In this document: positions 42,421 to 53,992 of the stretch, one piece after another
How positions within the stretch are numbered: position 1 is the first letter of the stretch
Layout: every line of letters starts with the position of its first letter
Assembly: GCA_034769895.1 (NCBI GenBank)
Contig: JAWRYS010001452.1
Span: 372,001 to 436,000, forward strand
Reading direction: 5' to 3'
Length of the DNA: 64,000 nucleotides
Source: Magicicada septendecula
Taxonomy: Eukaryota > Arthropoda > Insecta > Hemiptera > Cicadidae
The notes under the pieces: model-generated
Told to the model about the DNA's origin: nothing
Seen by the model: only the letters and a program-made list of their open reading frames with translations
Databases searched by the model: none
Made by a program: the position numbers and the translations under genes

Positions 42421-45344
42421 TGTGCTGAGTCAAATGATTCAGCGCGAGTTTATTGGCATTTTTTTTTTTTGACGGTAAAGACAGTACAAAAGTTAATGTA
42501 ATAAGGAGTGCTGCTCTCTACCCGCGGATAGGAGAGGCTACCGTTTTCGAATTTTCACTGTTTGATCCGTGTCGCCATCTGCTGAGATTTTGCAGCAGTT
42601 TTAAAACAGTGCTGCGTCCTGGTGAGAATTTCCTTACAAACGGACAACGAACGGAAATTTTCTGTTAAGGCTTGTCTCAAAATCGAAGCCTAGCTGAGGA
42701 CCTCGTAGAAAATCTCTTCGGTGGAGAGAGGTGTGAAAATCTAGCGTCGACTTCTTTTAAATATGAGATAAGTTTCTTAATGACTGCGGTAAGTTTTGAT
42801 TTCATTATATTAATTATATACTAAATTTTTAAAGGAGAAAATGTTTTTTTAGTAAGCTTGAGTAAGCGTCCCCACTTGTCGGAGCATGCATTGTGAGACG
42901 TAATTGTTCGTAAAGTTTTTATAAACCAATAAAACTTGATTATTGGAGTGTCAGAATCTCGGCTTTAATACCTAAAGTCCAATAACCACAATATATTTAA
43001 TTTTACACTTTCATTAACACCGATGTAACGAGATTCGGTTGAGCACTTAACCTGTTACACAATGTGTCGTCATTAAGTGGTATAAAGTTTTGCTACAATG
43101 ACAGTAAAACTTTATACAAATATAAATGGGAACTTACTCAGGCACGTTTTAAACGTAAATCATGTCACATTCAAAGTTATAGTATTCACAGATTCTATGG
43201 AGTAAAAACTATGTGTTTTAAATAAATTCTGCGCCACGTGGTAACCTCAATTTCACTCAAAGTAATAAGTTCATAAGATGTTACAGAGCCAAGATAGATT
43301 ATTGTATTGCAAAAGCAACTCACATTCAGTGAGGTTCAAGTTATAAAGCGTTATAAAGAATCATGGTTAGAGAACTTTTTTTAAGTAAGGCATGTTGGCC
43401 AAAATAATGTTACCAAGTTTTATTATGTACAACATAACTAGGTGTTGTTTTTATTTATGTATTTTGGAGGGTGTCCAAACAGTGGGGGCATTTGTGTGTG
43501 GTCTCTCACTAAAAATGTAATGTGTGACAATAGTGTTCACTGAACAGAGACAAGTCCTGCTGCCACTGAACGAAATGACATCTTAAAAGCTCCACACTCG
43601 ACACCGAAGAGAACAACGTCCGCAACAACATGCCAATCATGAGATCGCCACGCTATAAATAAAAGATCATCCTTCTGGGCACATATAAGCAGGTGAAAAA
43701 TATCCATTTATATTCACACGTAGAATCAACATGGCACCAGTTATAAATAATCATCAGTTTTTACCGTTCAAGTATACATTCATTTGGATCCCCAATTGAT
43801 GGGACAGTTTAGTGTGAACACTAAGTATTAATTGTAAATTTCAATACATGTATAGTAAATTGTCAGTTCAGAGACTGACATGTCTACAACACAGCATCCA
43901 ACTTAGATTTCCACTCATTTCTTTATAGTACTTTCGCTACAGATTTAAAGTCAGTTTTGTTATTACCCATTTTCTCAAGTTTAATTTACTATGCATAAAA
44001 ACATATATTTTCTCTTATTTTTAAAATCTGGTTATGTCATTTGTATAAAAAGATTACTGGGGAGGTAGGTGTTATTTTAAATTAGTTTCAACCAAGCTGT
44101 GCATGTCGAAACACTTTTCAACTTGTTTGTCGAAACAAGGTTGTTGAAACAAGGTTGTTGAGACTGGTTATAAATTGAAGAAACATGTCCGTCTCTGACA
44201 CACAATGTATTTTTTTATATAAGGTGCTAATATGGTGCAATTTTCTCTTTTCATTAATTGGCCCTATTTTAGTCTATATAAATTCTTTATATTAATCATG
44301 GTAACTGGGAGGCGTTAATTATTTTAAACAATTTCTATTTCTCACCTTTATTAAGTATTTTAGCACTTAGCCACTTAGGCACTTGGTTTTAAATTTTAAT
44401 GTCCTGGGGACATTTGTATGCAATACTTTATGATACACATGACGTGCAATTAACCCACACCATGGGGGTACATTTATAGAAATAAATCTTTAATCCTAAT
44501 TGGGATTCCTATAAAGAAGAAGTTTAGAATTTATATACACCAGAAGGGTAATATTAAAAAGGGCGTGGCAAGAGACCTTTATGTATTTGTATACTATTGT
44601 ATATGTAATTTGTCTTGTGGAACGTGTTATGTCTGTATATTTCTGTGTACATTTTGGGGGATATATATATATATAAATATTATGCATTGCTGTACTTTTG
44701 GTGGGATATAGGGATTTTATTATTATTAGAATTTGTATACACCAGTAGACGAGTATTCTATCTCAATAATCGTGGCTGATCATTTCTTTATGAAAATTAA
44801 TTATTTTATTTAACAAGTATAGTAAGTGTCACCTTTAAAGTTCATTTAAATTGGATGAATAATTATTTTAATTATTAATAGTAACTGTGAATGAAATTAT
44901 TTACCTTCATCAATTTATATACTGCATTTTAAAAGAAACATATGATATAAATTTTATATTTTAAGAAATAGTTTAATGGGAGTTTTATTTTGAGGTTAAT
45001 GATTATTTTACATTTTCATTGATGGTGACATAGCAATTATTTTCATGGACTCAGTTAATATTTTTCAGGTGGCCTTGTTGAGAGGGTATACTTCTTTAGT
45101 TAACCATTTAAAAGGGGAATTCTAGATCACTGTTGTTTTTTGTTATTAATATTATGAGATAGAATAATAAAACCATTGTTAATTATTTAATTCTTGAGTT
45201 TTTATTGCAAGTCCCGTCTTACTGGATCCAGCGCAATTTTTAGCTTCTCTAGGCCTTAGCCTAGTTTTAATTTACTTGTAACCCCTCTTTACAAAAAGAA
45301 ATATTCTTTTTGTTTTAACTACTCAAAATGAAGTAGGGGTTTCA
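42421..45344 (+). repeat. Element C 3' LTR, full length (2924 bp)
   Basis: It begins TGTGCTGAGTCAAATGATTC (a near-perfect palindrome GCTGAGTC-AAAT-GATTCAGC) and ends GGGGTTTCA before the ATAC duplication. CTATAAATAAAAG (about 43654) is a plausible TATA box. The length could include an unrecognised insert in the part not represented in the first LTR (after 43614). Confidence 0.8.
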
Positions 45345-46583
45345 ATACAACAAATATCATGGCCAAACTTGGAAGGAAGTAAATTAATTTAATACCCGAT
45401 CAATTCTGGAGGAAGAATGAAGGGACCTAACTCAACCTGAAGAAGAAGATCACCGACAAGAACTGATGGAAGCTGGACATTGGATTTCAACCATTTGAAC
45501 GGGAATCTCAGCTAATCCAAAGAAGAAAGGACTCTTAGACGTGTTCCAGAAGAAGAAGAGGATCACAAGAGAAGCTACGTCCAGGAATTGATGAGTATAA
45601 ATTAAATACTTCACCCCATACTTAACTTTCAATTACCCATAGTAAACGAACTATCTTATTTTCACTTCACAGATCACAAAATTAACTTTTGAACTGAACT
45701 TGATTATAAAATCACTTTCAATAAAATATATCACTCAATGAATTTTGATTTTATATTAAAATAATTTTAAAAAACATAACTTGCTAACAAGAATTTAACC
45801 AAGCGTGGCTTAGGTGCTCTGTTAGTAAAAAATTCAAGTGCTCATGTGCTAAATAAAGATCACTATTTCTCATTGCCAATAAACTTACTTTTCATGTTTT
45901 AAAATATCAACTATTGTGTAATTAGATATAAGGAATGTTATAATTTATGTGCATTTATTAGTCTGTAATCCAACTTCTGTAGTCCAAAGAACTTATTCCC
46001 TGAGAAAAATTTATTATTTGTTTAAACATTAACCTGTACGCCATGATGGCATTTTGCGTATGAACTGAGCTAACCAGACGCTGCCAACCGAGCAATTTGT
46101 AAACGCCGGAATTATAAAAAAAAAATATATGTACCATTCATCAACTGTAATTGACCAGTTAATATAAAGAAGGGTTCAATAAATTTTAATATTTCTCAAT
46201 TGCTGTATGTTTGATTCATATAAAAAGAGTAATATAAGAATTTGGGACACAAACAATAAACATACGACAGTTGACGAATTCGACTCGACCAGACAGCATG
46301 AACCAATCAGGTGGCGAGGCGGAAAAATTTGAACTGAGCGACAAGAAATACGGTCGACTAGTAAGTATTGAGACAAAGTATAAAACGTCTCGCTACACAT
46401 TAATAAATACCACAAAAGTAAATAACACATCCATAATAATTAAACATTCCGGTAAATCGCTACATTACAAAGTGACGATCCCAACAGTGGGGCTAAAGGT
46501 AAAAGATAGTTACGGGACTTGCACGTTTCTGTTACAAAGACGCTTACAATGGGAGACATTAAATCTCGTCGCAAAACGTCACG

Positions 46584-46587
<4 letters not shown>

Positions 46588-46634
<47 letters not shown>

Positions 46635-46667
46635 GTGTGTGTGTGTGTATGTATGTGTGTGTGTGTG
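46588..46667. repeat. TG/GT microsatellite
   Basis: (TG)n with a few GGTG and ATG interruptions directly after the 3' LTR of element A; the partner of the run at 19896-19928. Confidence 0.95.
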
Positions 46668-47451
46668 AATTAATATTATAAAATCCAAGTAATTGCAGAC
46701 CTCTCTTCAGCAGGTATGCTTCGTCTAATGTTTGTGTTTGTCTTCTGGATATGAAATTCCACTAAATTAAGAAGCCTATTGAACATGTTTGTGACATTCT
46801 AAAATAGTTAAAAAATTTCACATCATCCGCTTTCATATCACCCATTAATGAATAAAACTGTCCCACCACCAATCGATGACGTGTGAACGGTCACACATCT
46901 GTTGCATCCAGAATCGACGTTGTCTAAAACGGCGTTGTCTTCATATGAGAAGAACTTCTCCAATTTTCTGTTTTCTACTACAGTAGAAAATTGAGATTAT
47001 AGGTACCATTAGTAAACAATAATTGTGTGTATATTCTAAATACATCACATTATCATGAGTTAAGAACTGTTCGCCAGAGTCAATGATTGAACTGATGTGA
47101 AAAGTAAATAATATAATCTTCTTAATAAAACTATTTTCCATCATTGAGCAAATGGATAGTGGCGCGTCTCTGAAGCAAACCCATTCACAGGAGCCACTGC
47201 GTGACAATACAAAGAAGCTGGTACAAGCGGCTGAGTCGCGCTACAGTGTGGCCAGCGTGCCAGCAGCCTTATTTTGTAATGTTTCATAACTTTTTTACAA
47301 TGTAAGTCACGTGCGATATACCACCATCTTTATAATAATGCGTGTATTATAAAGCAGAGCACCTTTAAAGCGACAAGAAAGTTGTCGAAAGAGACAACAA
47401 AGTCTATGGAAGACATTCCTGGCAATCACCTTGGATTTGGTTACAGCACAA
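46668..47451. other. No gene recognised
   Basis: Mixed-composition sequence. The longest frame (46941-47207, minus) shows no family motif and I do not call it. Confidence 0.5.
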
Positions 47452-47942
47452 CAGGGGTGAACCTAGGATTTCATTTTGGGGGGGCGCGATTTTTTTCAAT
47501 CACATTTTCTTCTAGAATTGTTTTCCTCATGTTATAATGAAAATCGTACCAAAAATTAAAACTAATAGGCAAATAATAGCTGTAATTCACTAATTTCATT
47601 AAAATAAATTAAAAACCTACATCAGAAAGGCTTCCAGTTTGTCTTCCAAAATAATAATACCTTTCTGTGGAATATAAATACTTTAAAGAGAACGTTAAAA
47701 TTAAGAAAGTGAGGGTCACCATCATGTATATAATTGCTGTGTATATAAATGTATCCAACAGGGTTGTGGATATAAATTTTACAGGATGTAAAATAATGTT
47801 AGAAATATAATGATTGTCAGCCTTTTTCAGTTAATTACATTAAAAAAACACGCAACCCGTTCAAAATTTTTGCTCCAACATTTTTGGATTTCAGGGGGTG
47901 GATAGGCTATATCCCCCATATCACCTCTTAGATCCGCCCCTG
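47452..47942. mobile_element. hAT-type MITE, 491 bp
   Basis: The ends are CAGGGGTGAACCTAGGATTT and, from the other strand, CAGGGGCGGATCTAAGAGGT. They belong to the CAGGGGCGGATCTAGG-type hAT termini. The flanking 8-mers CAGCACAA and AATCACAA agree at six of eight bases, as expected of an aged duplication. No coding sequence. Confidence 0.8.
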
Positions 47943-47992
47943 AATCACAACTGGATTAGCATATTAAGATATTACTTCAAATTAAAATTATT

Positions 47993-48121
47993 ACTAGCTA
48001 AAAGCATGGCTTTGTAGTGACTCGTGAAGCTTAAATACAAAAAATATTATGTACAAATAAATAATCACAATATTTATATTTGAGCTTCAGGAATCACTAT
48101 AAAACCATGCTTTTAGCTAGT
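47993..48121. repeat. Foldback MITE / hairpin
   Basis: ACTAGCTAAAAGCATGG at the left is matched by the reverse complement at the right, and pairing continues with few mismatches for about 55-60 bp per arm around a very short centre. It probably derives from a small foldback element. The flanks are too AT-rich to identify a target duplication. Confidence 0.75.
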
Positions 48122-48359
48122 TAAAAAAAAGTAATATTTGGTTTTTCAAAATAATTTTTAGGCTAAAAAACAATATTTTGATTTTTTTATATTTATTTTT
48201 TTAAATATAAAAAAATACAATAGAAAATTATTTTTAAAAAATTAATAATTAGAATAAAAATTTTAACATAATTAATTAATAATTAAATAAGTAATTAGAT
48301 ACATTTTTAATCAGATACAAAATTTCTCATTCTTCTTGTTTCTACACTTGAACATATAT
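48122..48359. other. AT-rich spacer before the B array
   Basis: Almost pure A/T stretches with no ORF. It ends at the first base of the first B LTR. Confidence 0.7.
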
Positions 48360-51136
48360 TATAACGTTGCAGAAATCTGATGATATAAAGTATCCATAAA
48401 TATTATAGAAATGCAAAAAAGTAAGATAATTTAATAATTAAATAATGAAGAGAATAAAAATATAAAATGTAATTAAGAAAGAAGAAGGAAGAATGATAAA
48501 CGAAAAGTGATTATTAAATAAAGTATAGACGAGACTGACAGAAAATGACTTTGACCCAACCCGAGATTGGCCAGATAAAGACCGAAAAAGATGAGGATAG
48601 ATTCACAGAGATTAACAAGACAAATCAATGATAAGAGACATAAATAAGTAACGGAAATATGTAGTCAATAATGACTAAAACGGTAGTAAATAAAGTACAT
48701 TAACCACAAAAAATAAATGAGACAATTATTGTTAAATAAAGTATATTGGTAAATACCTTATAATAATAAGAAAATAAGGCACATTATGTTAAAGAATAGT
48801 TGTAAATGTACATCTAAAATAACCTTGAAACCAAGAGTGAGAGATAGGTAGGGAGTGACAAAGATAAACAGTGAAGTGATAAGTGTATTGAAATAAACAA
48901 CATGTAATATTAAGAAAAAAGAATTAAACAAGTGTGACAAACCCAAAACATAATCACATGATAAATGAGCAGTTAAGTTAAGTATATTAGACTGAAAGAC
49001 ACAGAATAATTGTGAATGTAAAAAATAGAAAAAATATTATGTCAGTATAAGAATCACCAGGATGATTATTGTTATAGAAGAGATGGTGTAGGTATAACAC
49101 TCACCAAATTTGTTCATTTTTTAATTTTTTAAGAAAGAAGTTATTGGCTTAATGTTTAAGGCAATAAATACCAGAAGAAATAAATTCACAGTAATATGTT
49201 AGTATGTTTTAAATAAGTAAGGAATTTATAAAGAAAATAATAGCAATACCTTTATAAGAAATAACAGGCAAAAATTAATAATTATGTGTAATCAAAAGAA
49301 ACATGGCTGAACTATGTACAGACCATTAATTTAATTATATGTTATGTTTTATTAATAGATGTAAGTGTTAAAGATGTGGGTGAGAAATGGGAGTAGGGAT
49401 AAAAAGAATAATGACATAAATTTAACTAAACAGCAAAATAATAACAATAATATAAATTGAAAGTAAAGTGTCAAATAAGAAATTATAAGATGTAAAGACT
49501 TATGCCCATACAGGACATAGCTGTCTAAGTTAAGAAACCCAGTTGTAAACAATTTAAAACTATATTTAAATAACAAAACCAGGTAAATTATGTAATTACC
49601 AACAACTAACAAAAATAACATGGCAGAATTATATTAAAACATAGAAATAAGTAAATTATGTATTAACATAGTATTATAAATTTTGAACTAAAACATTAAT
49701 ACATGGCTTAGACCAATCTTGTAAGAAATCAAACTAATGTTTGAAAGAAAATAGGAACATCTATGTAACGATTATAACCAGTGAAATTATCCCCAAGTAA
49801 ATATAGTCATTATAAAATATTTATTCAAATTAAACAAAAAACGAGAATTTGTAACAATAGTTTCAAAAGTACTTAGCCAATCAGAGTTAAGCCAGTTGTC
49901 ATGACTACAGTACGTTATTATGAAATTGACGGTTACGAAAAAGAGTTCCATTATTAACGGCCCAGAGAAACAGACGCTATATTCATGCTGACGATTTGAA
50001 GGAAAAATAACGAAGAAAATCGAACTGTTATGAAAACCAAATGAGTAACTGATGTCTACCATAGTCCAGTAACACATGAAGGGACAATAATCAAATATTA
50101 AACAGCAATTAAATAAAAACTGGATGAATTAAGAAGCAGACGGTACCCATATCGTTGGAAATAAACTAAAGAAACAATTCATTGGCGAAGACAATTGACG
50201 AACTATAGCCGAACAACGTGTGGTTGTTAAGTATAAAATAAATTACAACTAATTACGAACCAAATTGATTCACCAATTTGCTAATAAATAATTCTCACTC
50301 CAAAATTTAAACACTAATTTCTTTCAAGGATTTATGTTTCGAATTAAATAACACTGTATGTAACATAAATATAACCTATGTCAAACTGATAAAACCGACG
50401 CACACACCTTTAACACAAAACAGTCGAGTTTCCATGTAAATCTTGTTAGTATATAAGTACCACGATTATAAAGTGGTGAACTTTATTTAAACATCTTGTT
50501 ATAAACCTTTTTCGTATTCAAAAGAATTCACATGGCAGAATAAATTGTATAAATAAAAGACGATAAACATTATAGCTTCCTACGTCTGAAGCGCTGCCAC
50601 CTTAGCGATCCGCTGAGTGAACTAATTTACAGCCGAGGCATAAACTTTGTTATAATTACATTTATTGTACGATTATTATTTAAAAATTATTTAATTATTG
50701 AAAAAATTAAATCAGTATGAACCTTTATTAACTGTCGTGTATTTATTTGAATATTGTAATGTATGTTATGTGCTTTAGCGGAGAGTAGATTTCGTTACGC
50801 AAATTTTATGTTGGCAACACATCACAACAACGAGCGAAAGTCGAATTCCCACCAGTTAGCGAGGCAATTCAAATTATTATTTACAGTTTCCAGGAGACAA
50901 TCTAACTGCGAAAATTTTAATTGTTTTATAAAAAACAATTTGGCGCCTTTCGGGAGTTACAAAATACAACACAAAACAGGTAAAGACTTCGATACTGGTT
51001 ATTTGTACGTTCACAACGGACGCAATCTGCATGAGTCCCGGCCCAGAGCGACGACGGTATGGTAAGGCACGAGAGTACACATTACACAATTTACACTCTA
51101 CAAATTTGTAGATTACGTCGGAAGAGTACTATTATA
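48360..51136 (+). repeat. Element B LTR 1 (2777 bp)
   Basis: It begins TATAACGTTGC and ends ACTATTATA before the primer site. It has a ~39-bp segment near 48525-48565 (including ACTGACAGAAAATGACTTTGA) missing from LTRs 2 and 3. That segment resembles ACTGACTATGACTTGACCCAA in the element A LTR. A TATA-like TATATAAGTACC lies near 50452. The left neighbour is unrelated AT-rich DNA, so this is the outer edge of the array. Confidence 0.88.
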
Positions 51137-51140
51137 GAAT

Positions 51141-51158
51141 TAGCGACCAACTGGTGAG
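51141..51158 (+). other. Element B primer binding site region
   Basis: TAGCGACCAACTGGTGAG follows the LTR by four bases in every copy (also 56735 and 62329). It resembles a TGGCG.CCAACTGGTG-type site with G>A at the second position. Downstream, ATTCTAGCGGCGG (51183-51195) is shared with element A (22961-22973). Confidence 0.6.
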
Positions 51159-51212
51159 GCTAGAAGAAAAGGACGTACGACATTCTAGCGGCGGATACGA
51201 AAGGACAACAAG

Positions 51213-51836
51213 ATGCACAAGAGGGAAACATCAAGAGAAACCCCGCAGGAAATAAGAAAACGGCGGGAAAGGATCAAACGAAATACAGAATTATTCAATA
51301 AACAACCAGGACACAAAAGGATGGAAGTAATAAAGGAAGAAATAGAAAATGATAGTAAAACCGAGATAGAAGAAGGACCAAATAATGAAAATAAGAAACA
51401 AACGAAAATGCCCGAACAAGAGAGACAATTGAGCTACGCAGAATGGATGACAGGGTTATTTAAAAAATTCAGCAAGGAGATGGAGTGCATCAAGAAAAAT
51501 ACCACGGATCATGAAAGAGCACAGATGAGTCGTGCGAATGCAGTGGGAACGCCAAACGACAAAATGTCATTGAGAGATATTTATGTTGAAATGTGGAAGC
51601 TGGACACCAAGGATAATAAAGAAGAGACTATCGGGACAGCCCACGAAAAAGGAGAAAACAATGTGGAAAGAATGACTGAAGAAGATTGGGAAAGATGGGA
51701 CAATAATGAAACACAAATGAAAAACGAAAGAACGGGAGTATACGCACAGGTGACAGAGGAATTTACACAGGAGGATTATGAACAATGGAGACAATTAATA
51801 AGACAACCAGAAAAACCCTGGAAAATGCAGAATTAA
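51213..51836 (+). CDS. Element B ORF1, Gag-like charged protein (copy 1)
   Basis: A 207-residue, very hydrophilic Lys/Glu/Arg-rich protein starting MHKRETSRETPQEIRK. It occupies the position of the coiled-coil start of element A Gag, 30 bp after the shared leader motif. No zinc knuckle, protease or other known domain was recognised. The middle has two similar acidic segments (MTEEDWERWDNNE and FTQEDYEQWRQLI), a short internal repeat. I infer a structural Gag role from position and composition. The protein is unchanged in all three copies. Confidence 0.6.
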   Translation: MHKRETSRETPQEIRKRRERIKRNTELFNKQPGHKRMEVIKEEIENDSKTEIEEGPNNENKKQTKMPEQERQLSYAEWMTGLFKKFSKEMECIKKNTTDHERAQMSRANAVGTPNDKMSLRDIYVEMWKLDTKDNKEETIGTAHEKGENNVERMTEEDWERWDNNETQMKNERTGVYAQVTEEFTQEDYEQWRQLIRQPEKPWKMQN

Positions 51837-51991
51837 GGGAATGGATAAGGGTTATGTTTGAACTATCTAGAGAAGATATTGGTAATTGGAGGAAGGTACA
51901 TAATCAAATAGAAGAGTTGAAGGAAATACCAAATAAAAAAAAATGAAACACCAAAAACTCACATAAAAGAAGAAATAGTCAAAGACGTCGA

Positions 51992-52738
51992 ATGAACCAA
52001 CAGAAGGAAATGCCAGAATTCACACTAGAAGAGATGCAGAAATTAAAGGATTTATTGAATGAACATTATAGAGAAATAAGTGAAACATTAGATAGGGGTT
52101 TCAGAAAGTTAAGTGAGACAGTAAATAGTGGTTTCAAGAAAGTAAATGAAAAACTAGACAGCACTTCCGAAAGTATCAATGAAAAAATAGAAATTAAAGA
52201 ACACCCAAGTACATTGTTATCTCAGAAAAAACCTAACAGAGACAAAAAGAATATTAAACACATGGATTTGAAGACTAAGAAAATGCATCAAAGAAAACTA
52301 ATAAATACCAGAGAAGAAGTGGAGATGATGAAGAATGGACTACTTGAGATGTTTAATCTACCAATTACCGACCAGAATGGAATAATGAATTTTAAAAATA
52401 ACAGAAGGAACTTAATAGAAACTTTAGAAAGGAATCGCTACCAAACAGGCTGTAACACAGTAAGAAGGTCGATCAGAAAATTGAATACAACAGAAATAGA
52501 AACGCAAAATAGACCAATATCAGTGAGAAGATCAATGATGGAGGTACGAGTAACTTCAGTGAGTAATAACCAAAATGCTAGAGTAATTGAGGTAGAAATT
52601 GATAATAAAGAAAACATGGTATTAGAAGAATGGCTGTACCAGATAGAAGAGATCTATATCACACGGACAGAAATAGTTATGCACACCAGAGCAGTCCGAA
52701 CAACGGGGGTAACTCATGTAATCATGGACCATGGGTAA
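51992..52738 (+). CDS. Element B ORF2, Gag-like coiled-coil protein (copy 1)
   Basis: 248 residues. The N-terminal ~75 are a predicted coiled coil with an 11-residue repeat (SETLDRGFRKL/SETVNSGFKKV), resembling the NDNFKKQDKKLDKN heptads of element A Gag. The C-terminus reads as Glu/Ile-rich in this frame. The +1 frame from about 52625 instead gives a Tyr/Asn/Gly-rich tail (NSYAHQSSPNNGGNSCNHGP) like the Asn-rich tail of A Gag, so a +1 shift or an old frameshift seems likely. Five residues differ from copies 2 and 3. A second small gap separates it from ORF1. Confidence 0.55.
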   Translation: MNQQKEMPEFTLEEMQKLKDLLNEHYREISETLDRGFRKLSETVNSGFKKVNEKLDSTSESINEKIEIKEHPSTLLSQKKPNRDKKNIKHMDLKTKKMHQRKLINTREEVEMMKNGLLEMFNLPITDQNGIMNFKNNRRNLIETLERNRYQTGCNTVRRSIRKLNTTEIETQNRPISVRRSMMEVRVTSVSNNQNARVIEVEIDNKENMVLEEWLYQIEEIYITRTEIVMHTRAVRTTGVTHVIMDHG

Positions 52739-52905
52739 ACCAAGTGCAGATAAACACTGAAATATGGGACTGATTTCCTGATTACTAAACCAAAGTAAAT
52801 TAAATAATAAAGAGATAACAAAGCAAACGAATAAGTTTACAAATAAAGATGAATTAAGAAATATTATCAAATGAAGTATATAAATTCCCAAAATTCAAAA
52901 AATAT

Positions 52906-53120
52906 GTAAGATCAACTTACACCATTATTTAGAGCATATATGAGAAAAAGATAAAATAAACTAATCAATGATGATAATAAAGAAAAAATGTGTAAGATAA
53001 ATGATCAAAATTCAAAAATTATGTAAGATCAGCTTACACTACTATTTAGAGAAAAATATGAGATAAAATAAACTAATCAATGATAAATAATAACAAAGAA
53101 ATTATGTGAGATCAACTTGC
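52906..53120 (+). repeat. Hairpin 15-mer repeats GTAAGATCA(A/G)CTTAC, element B copy 1
   Basis: Clear copies at 52906-52920 and 53023-53037, a weaker one at 53106-53120 and degenerate ones near 53171 and 53266. They sit in ~100-bp imperfect tandem units with ACTAATCAATGAT. The identical set recurs 5594 bp on (from 58500). Two copies occur in element A at the equivalent position after the coding region. Confidence 0.75.
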
Positions 53121-53539
53121 AATACCATGTATAAAATATTTGAGATAAATGATAAAATAAGGAAATATAGATAAGATCAACTTAAAATAACGTTTGGACA
53201 ACATATGAGGAAAAATGAAAAAAAAAATAAAATAAAGGTATGAGCTACAAAAATTCCTAAAAAAAAAACGAAATGATCAACTTCCACTACAATTTAGAAA
53301 AAATATGTGAGATAAAATAAACAAACCAATGATCAAGAATGAAATAAATAAATAAAATAAATATTTAAGAGTTATAATATAAAATGAGATGAATCAGAGA
53401 GTAATTGAAAGTGAATAAAAAGGTTAATTGTATCAATAAAAAATCAACGCTTCAAGCATTATCAAAGGGTATTGACAGAGAGAATTGAGAATTAAATATG
53501 ACTCGAACTGAGCAATAATGAAATAAAAAAGTAAAAGAT

Positions 53540-53992
53540 TCTCAACAAATATTATTATTATTAGTATTATTAGTCACAAGATGACTGTATTGAAGATTCA
53601 TTAATTAAGATTGACTGTTGAATAAGTCCAGCAATCATTTAACTGAGCAGGGATGATGTTCCCCTGACCTCAGAAAAGGGGTAGTTTTGAACGACGGAGT
53701 TAGGTAAGCCAATAGAGCCCATCCGAATCGATTTCAGCTAAGAAATAGGGATAGTTAGGGAAAATAAGATTTATAGGGAATAATTTGTAATAAAAAATCA
53801 ATAAGCTAGATCGTAATATGAGAAAATAATGAGGAAAAGACTCAGAATTAAAAGAAGTAAAGATACAGAATTGAACATGAAAATGAACAAGAAGCATAGA
53901 ATTTAAGAAGAAAAAGATACAATACAATTGATAATTTCATCAAACTTAGAATCACGTTTCATAAAATGATCAATTTTGGTGGAAGGGCATTA
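53540..53992 (+). other. Element B 3' non-coding block and LTR-proximal primer region
   Basis: Contains GTCCAGCAATCATTT, CTGAGCAG, TGACCTC and CCAATAGAGCCC (53626-53720), matching element A, and ends AATTTTGGTGGAAGGGCATTA directly before LTR 2. GGTGGAAGGG is a plausible polypurine primer. Confidence 0.7.

Larger units (their letters stand above)
37506..45344 (+). mobile_element. Element C: young Ty3/gypsy retrotransposon with intact pol, gag mostly deleted
   Basis: It is bounded by ATAC (37502-37505 and 45345-45348), a 4-bp target duplication in the 3' LTR of A, with TG...CA ends (TGTGCTGAGTC...GGGTTTCA). The second LTR starts at 42421. The first 1194 bp of both LTR copies have the same length, and I saw only four substitutions between them. 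A deletion joins LTR position 1194 to the end of gag. The base composition of pol is more GC-rich than the surroundings. Confidence 0.92.
19929..46587 (+). mobile_element. Element A: Ty3/gypsy-type LTR retrotransposon with ~3-kb LTRs, heavily nested
   Basis: Two LTR copies starting TGTAACATGACATAAG (19929 and 32134) flank gag, protease, RT, RNase H and integrase remnants in the Ty3/gypsy order. The outer ends sit in TG repeats, so the target duplication (TGTGT on both sides) fits but is not diagnostic. The original element would be about 12.5 kb. Later insertions (two Helitron-like units, a hAT, an LTR-like insert, element C) stretch it to 26.7 kb. The gag-pol frames carry many lesions, so this copy is not autonomous. 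Confidence 0.88.
32134..46587 (+). repeat. Element A 3' LTR, split by three insertions
   Basis: LTR pieces lie at 32134-32612, 35258-36023, 37243-37505 and 45345-46587, collinear with the 5' LTR. About 303 bp (5' LTR 20390-20692) are missing at the hAT insertion. A ~53-bp segment near 45807 is absent from the 5' LTR. The end is CACGTTAC, followed directly by a TG repeat. Confidence 0.9.

Noticed and set aside
49352-50077. Minus-strand hydrophobic ORFs repeated in the B LTRs
   Set aside because: AT-rich minus-strand frames rich in Phe/Leu/Ile arise by chance; no start context or domain.
50763-51065. 100-codon ORF near the end of the element B LTR
   Set aside because: Present in all copies only because the copies are near identical; no recognisable domain and no counterpart in element A.
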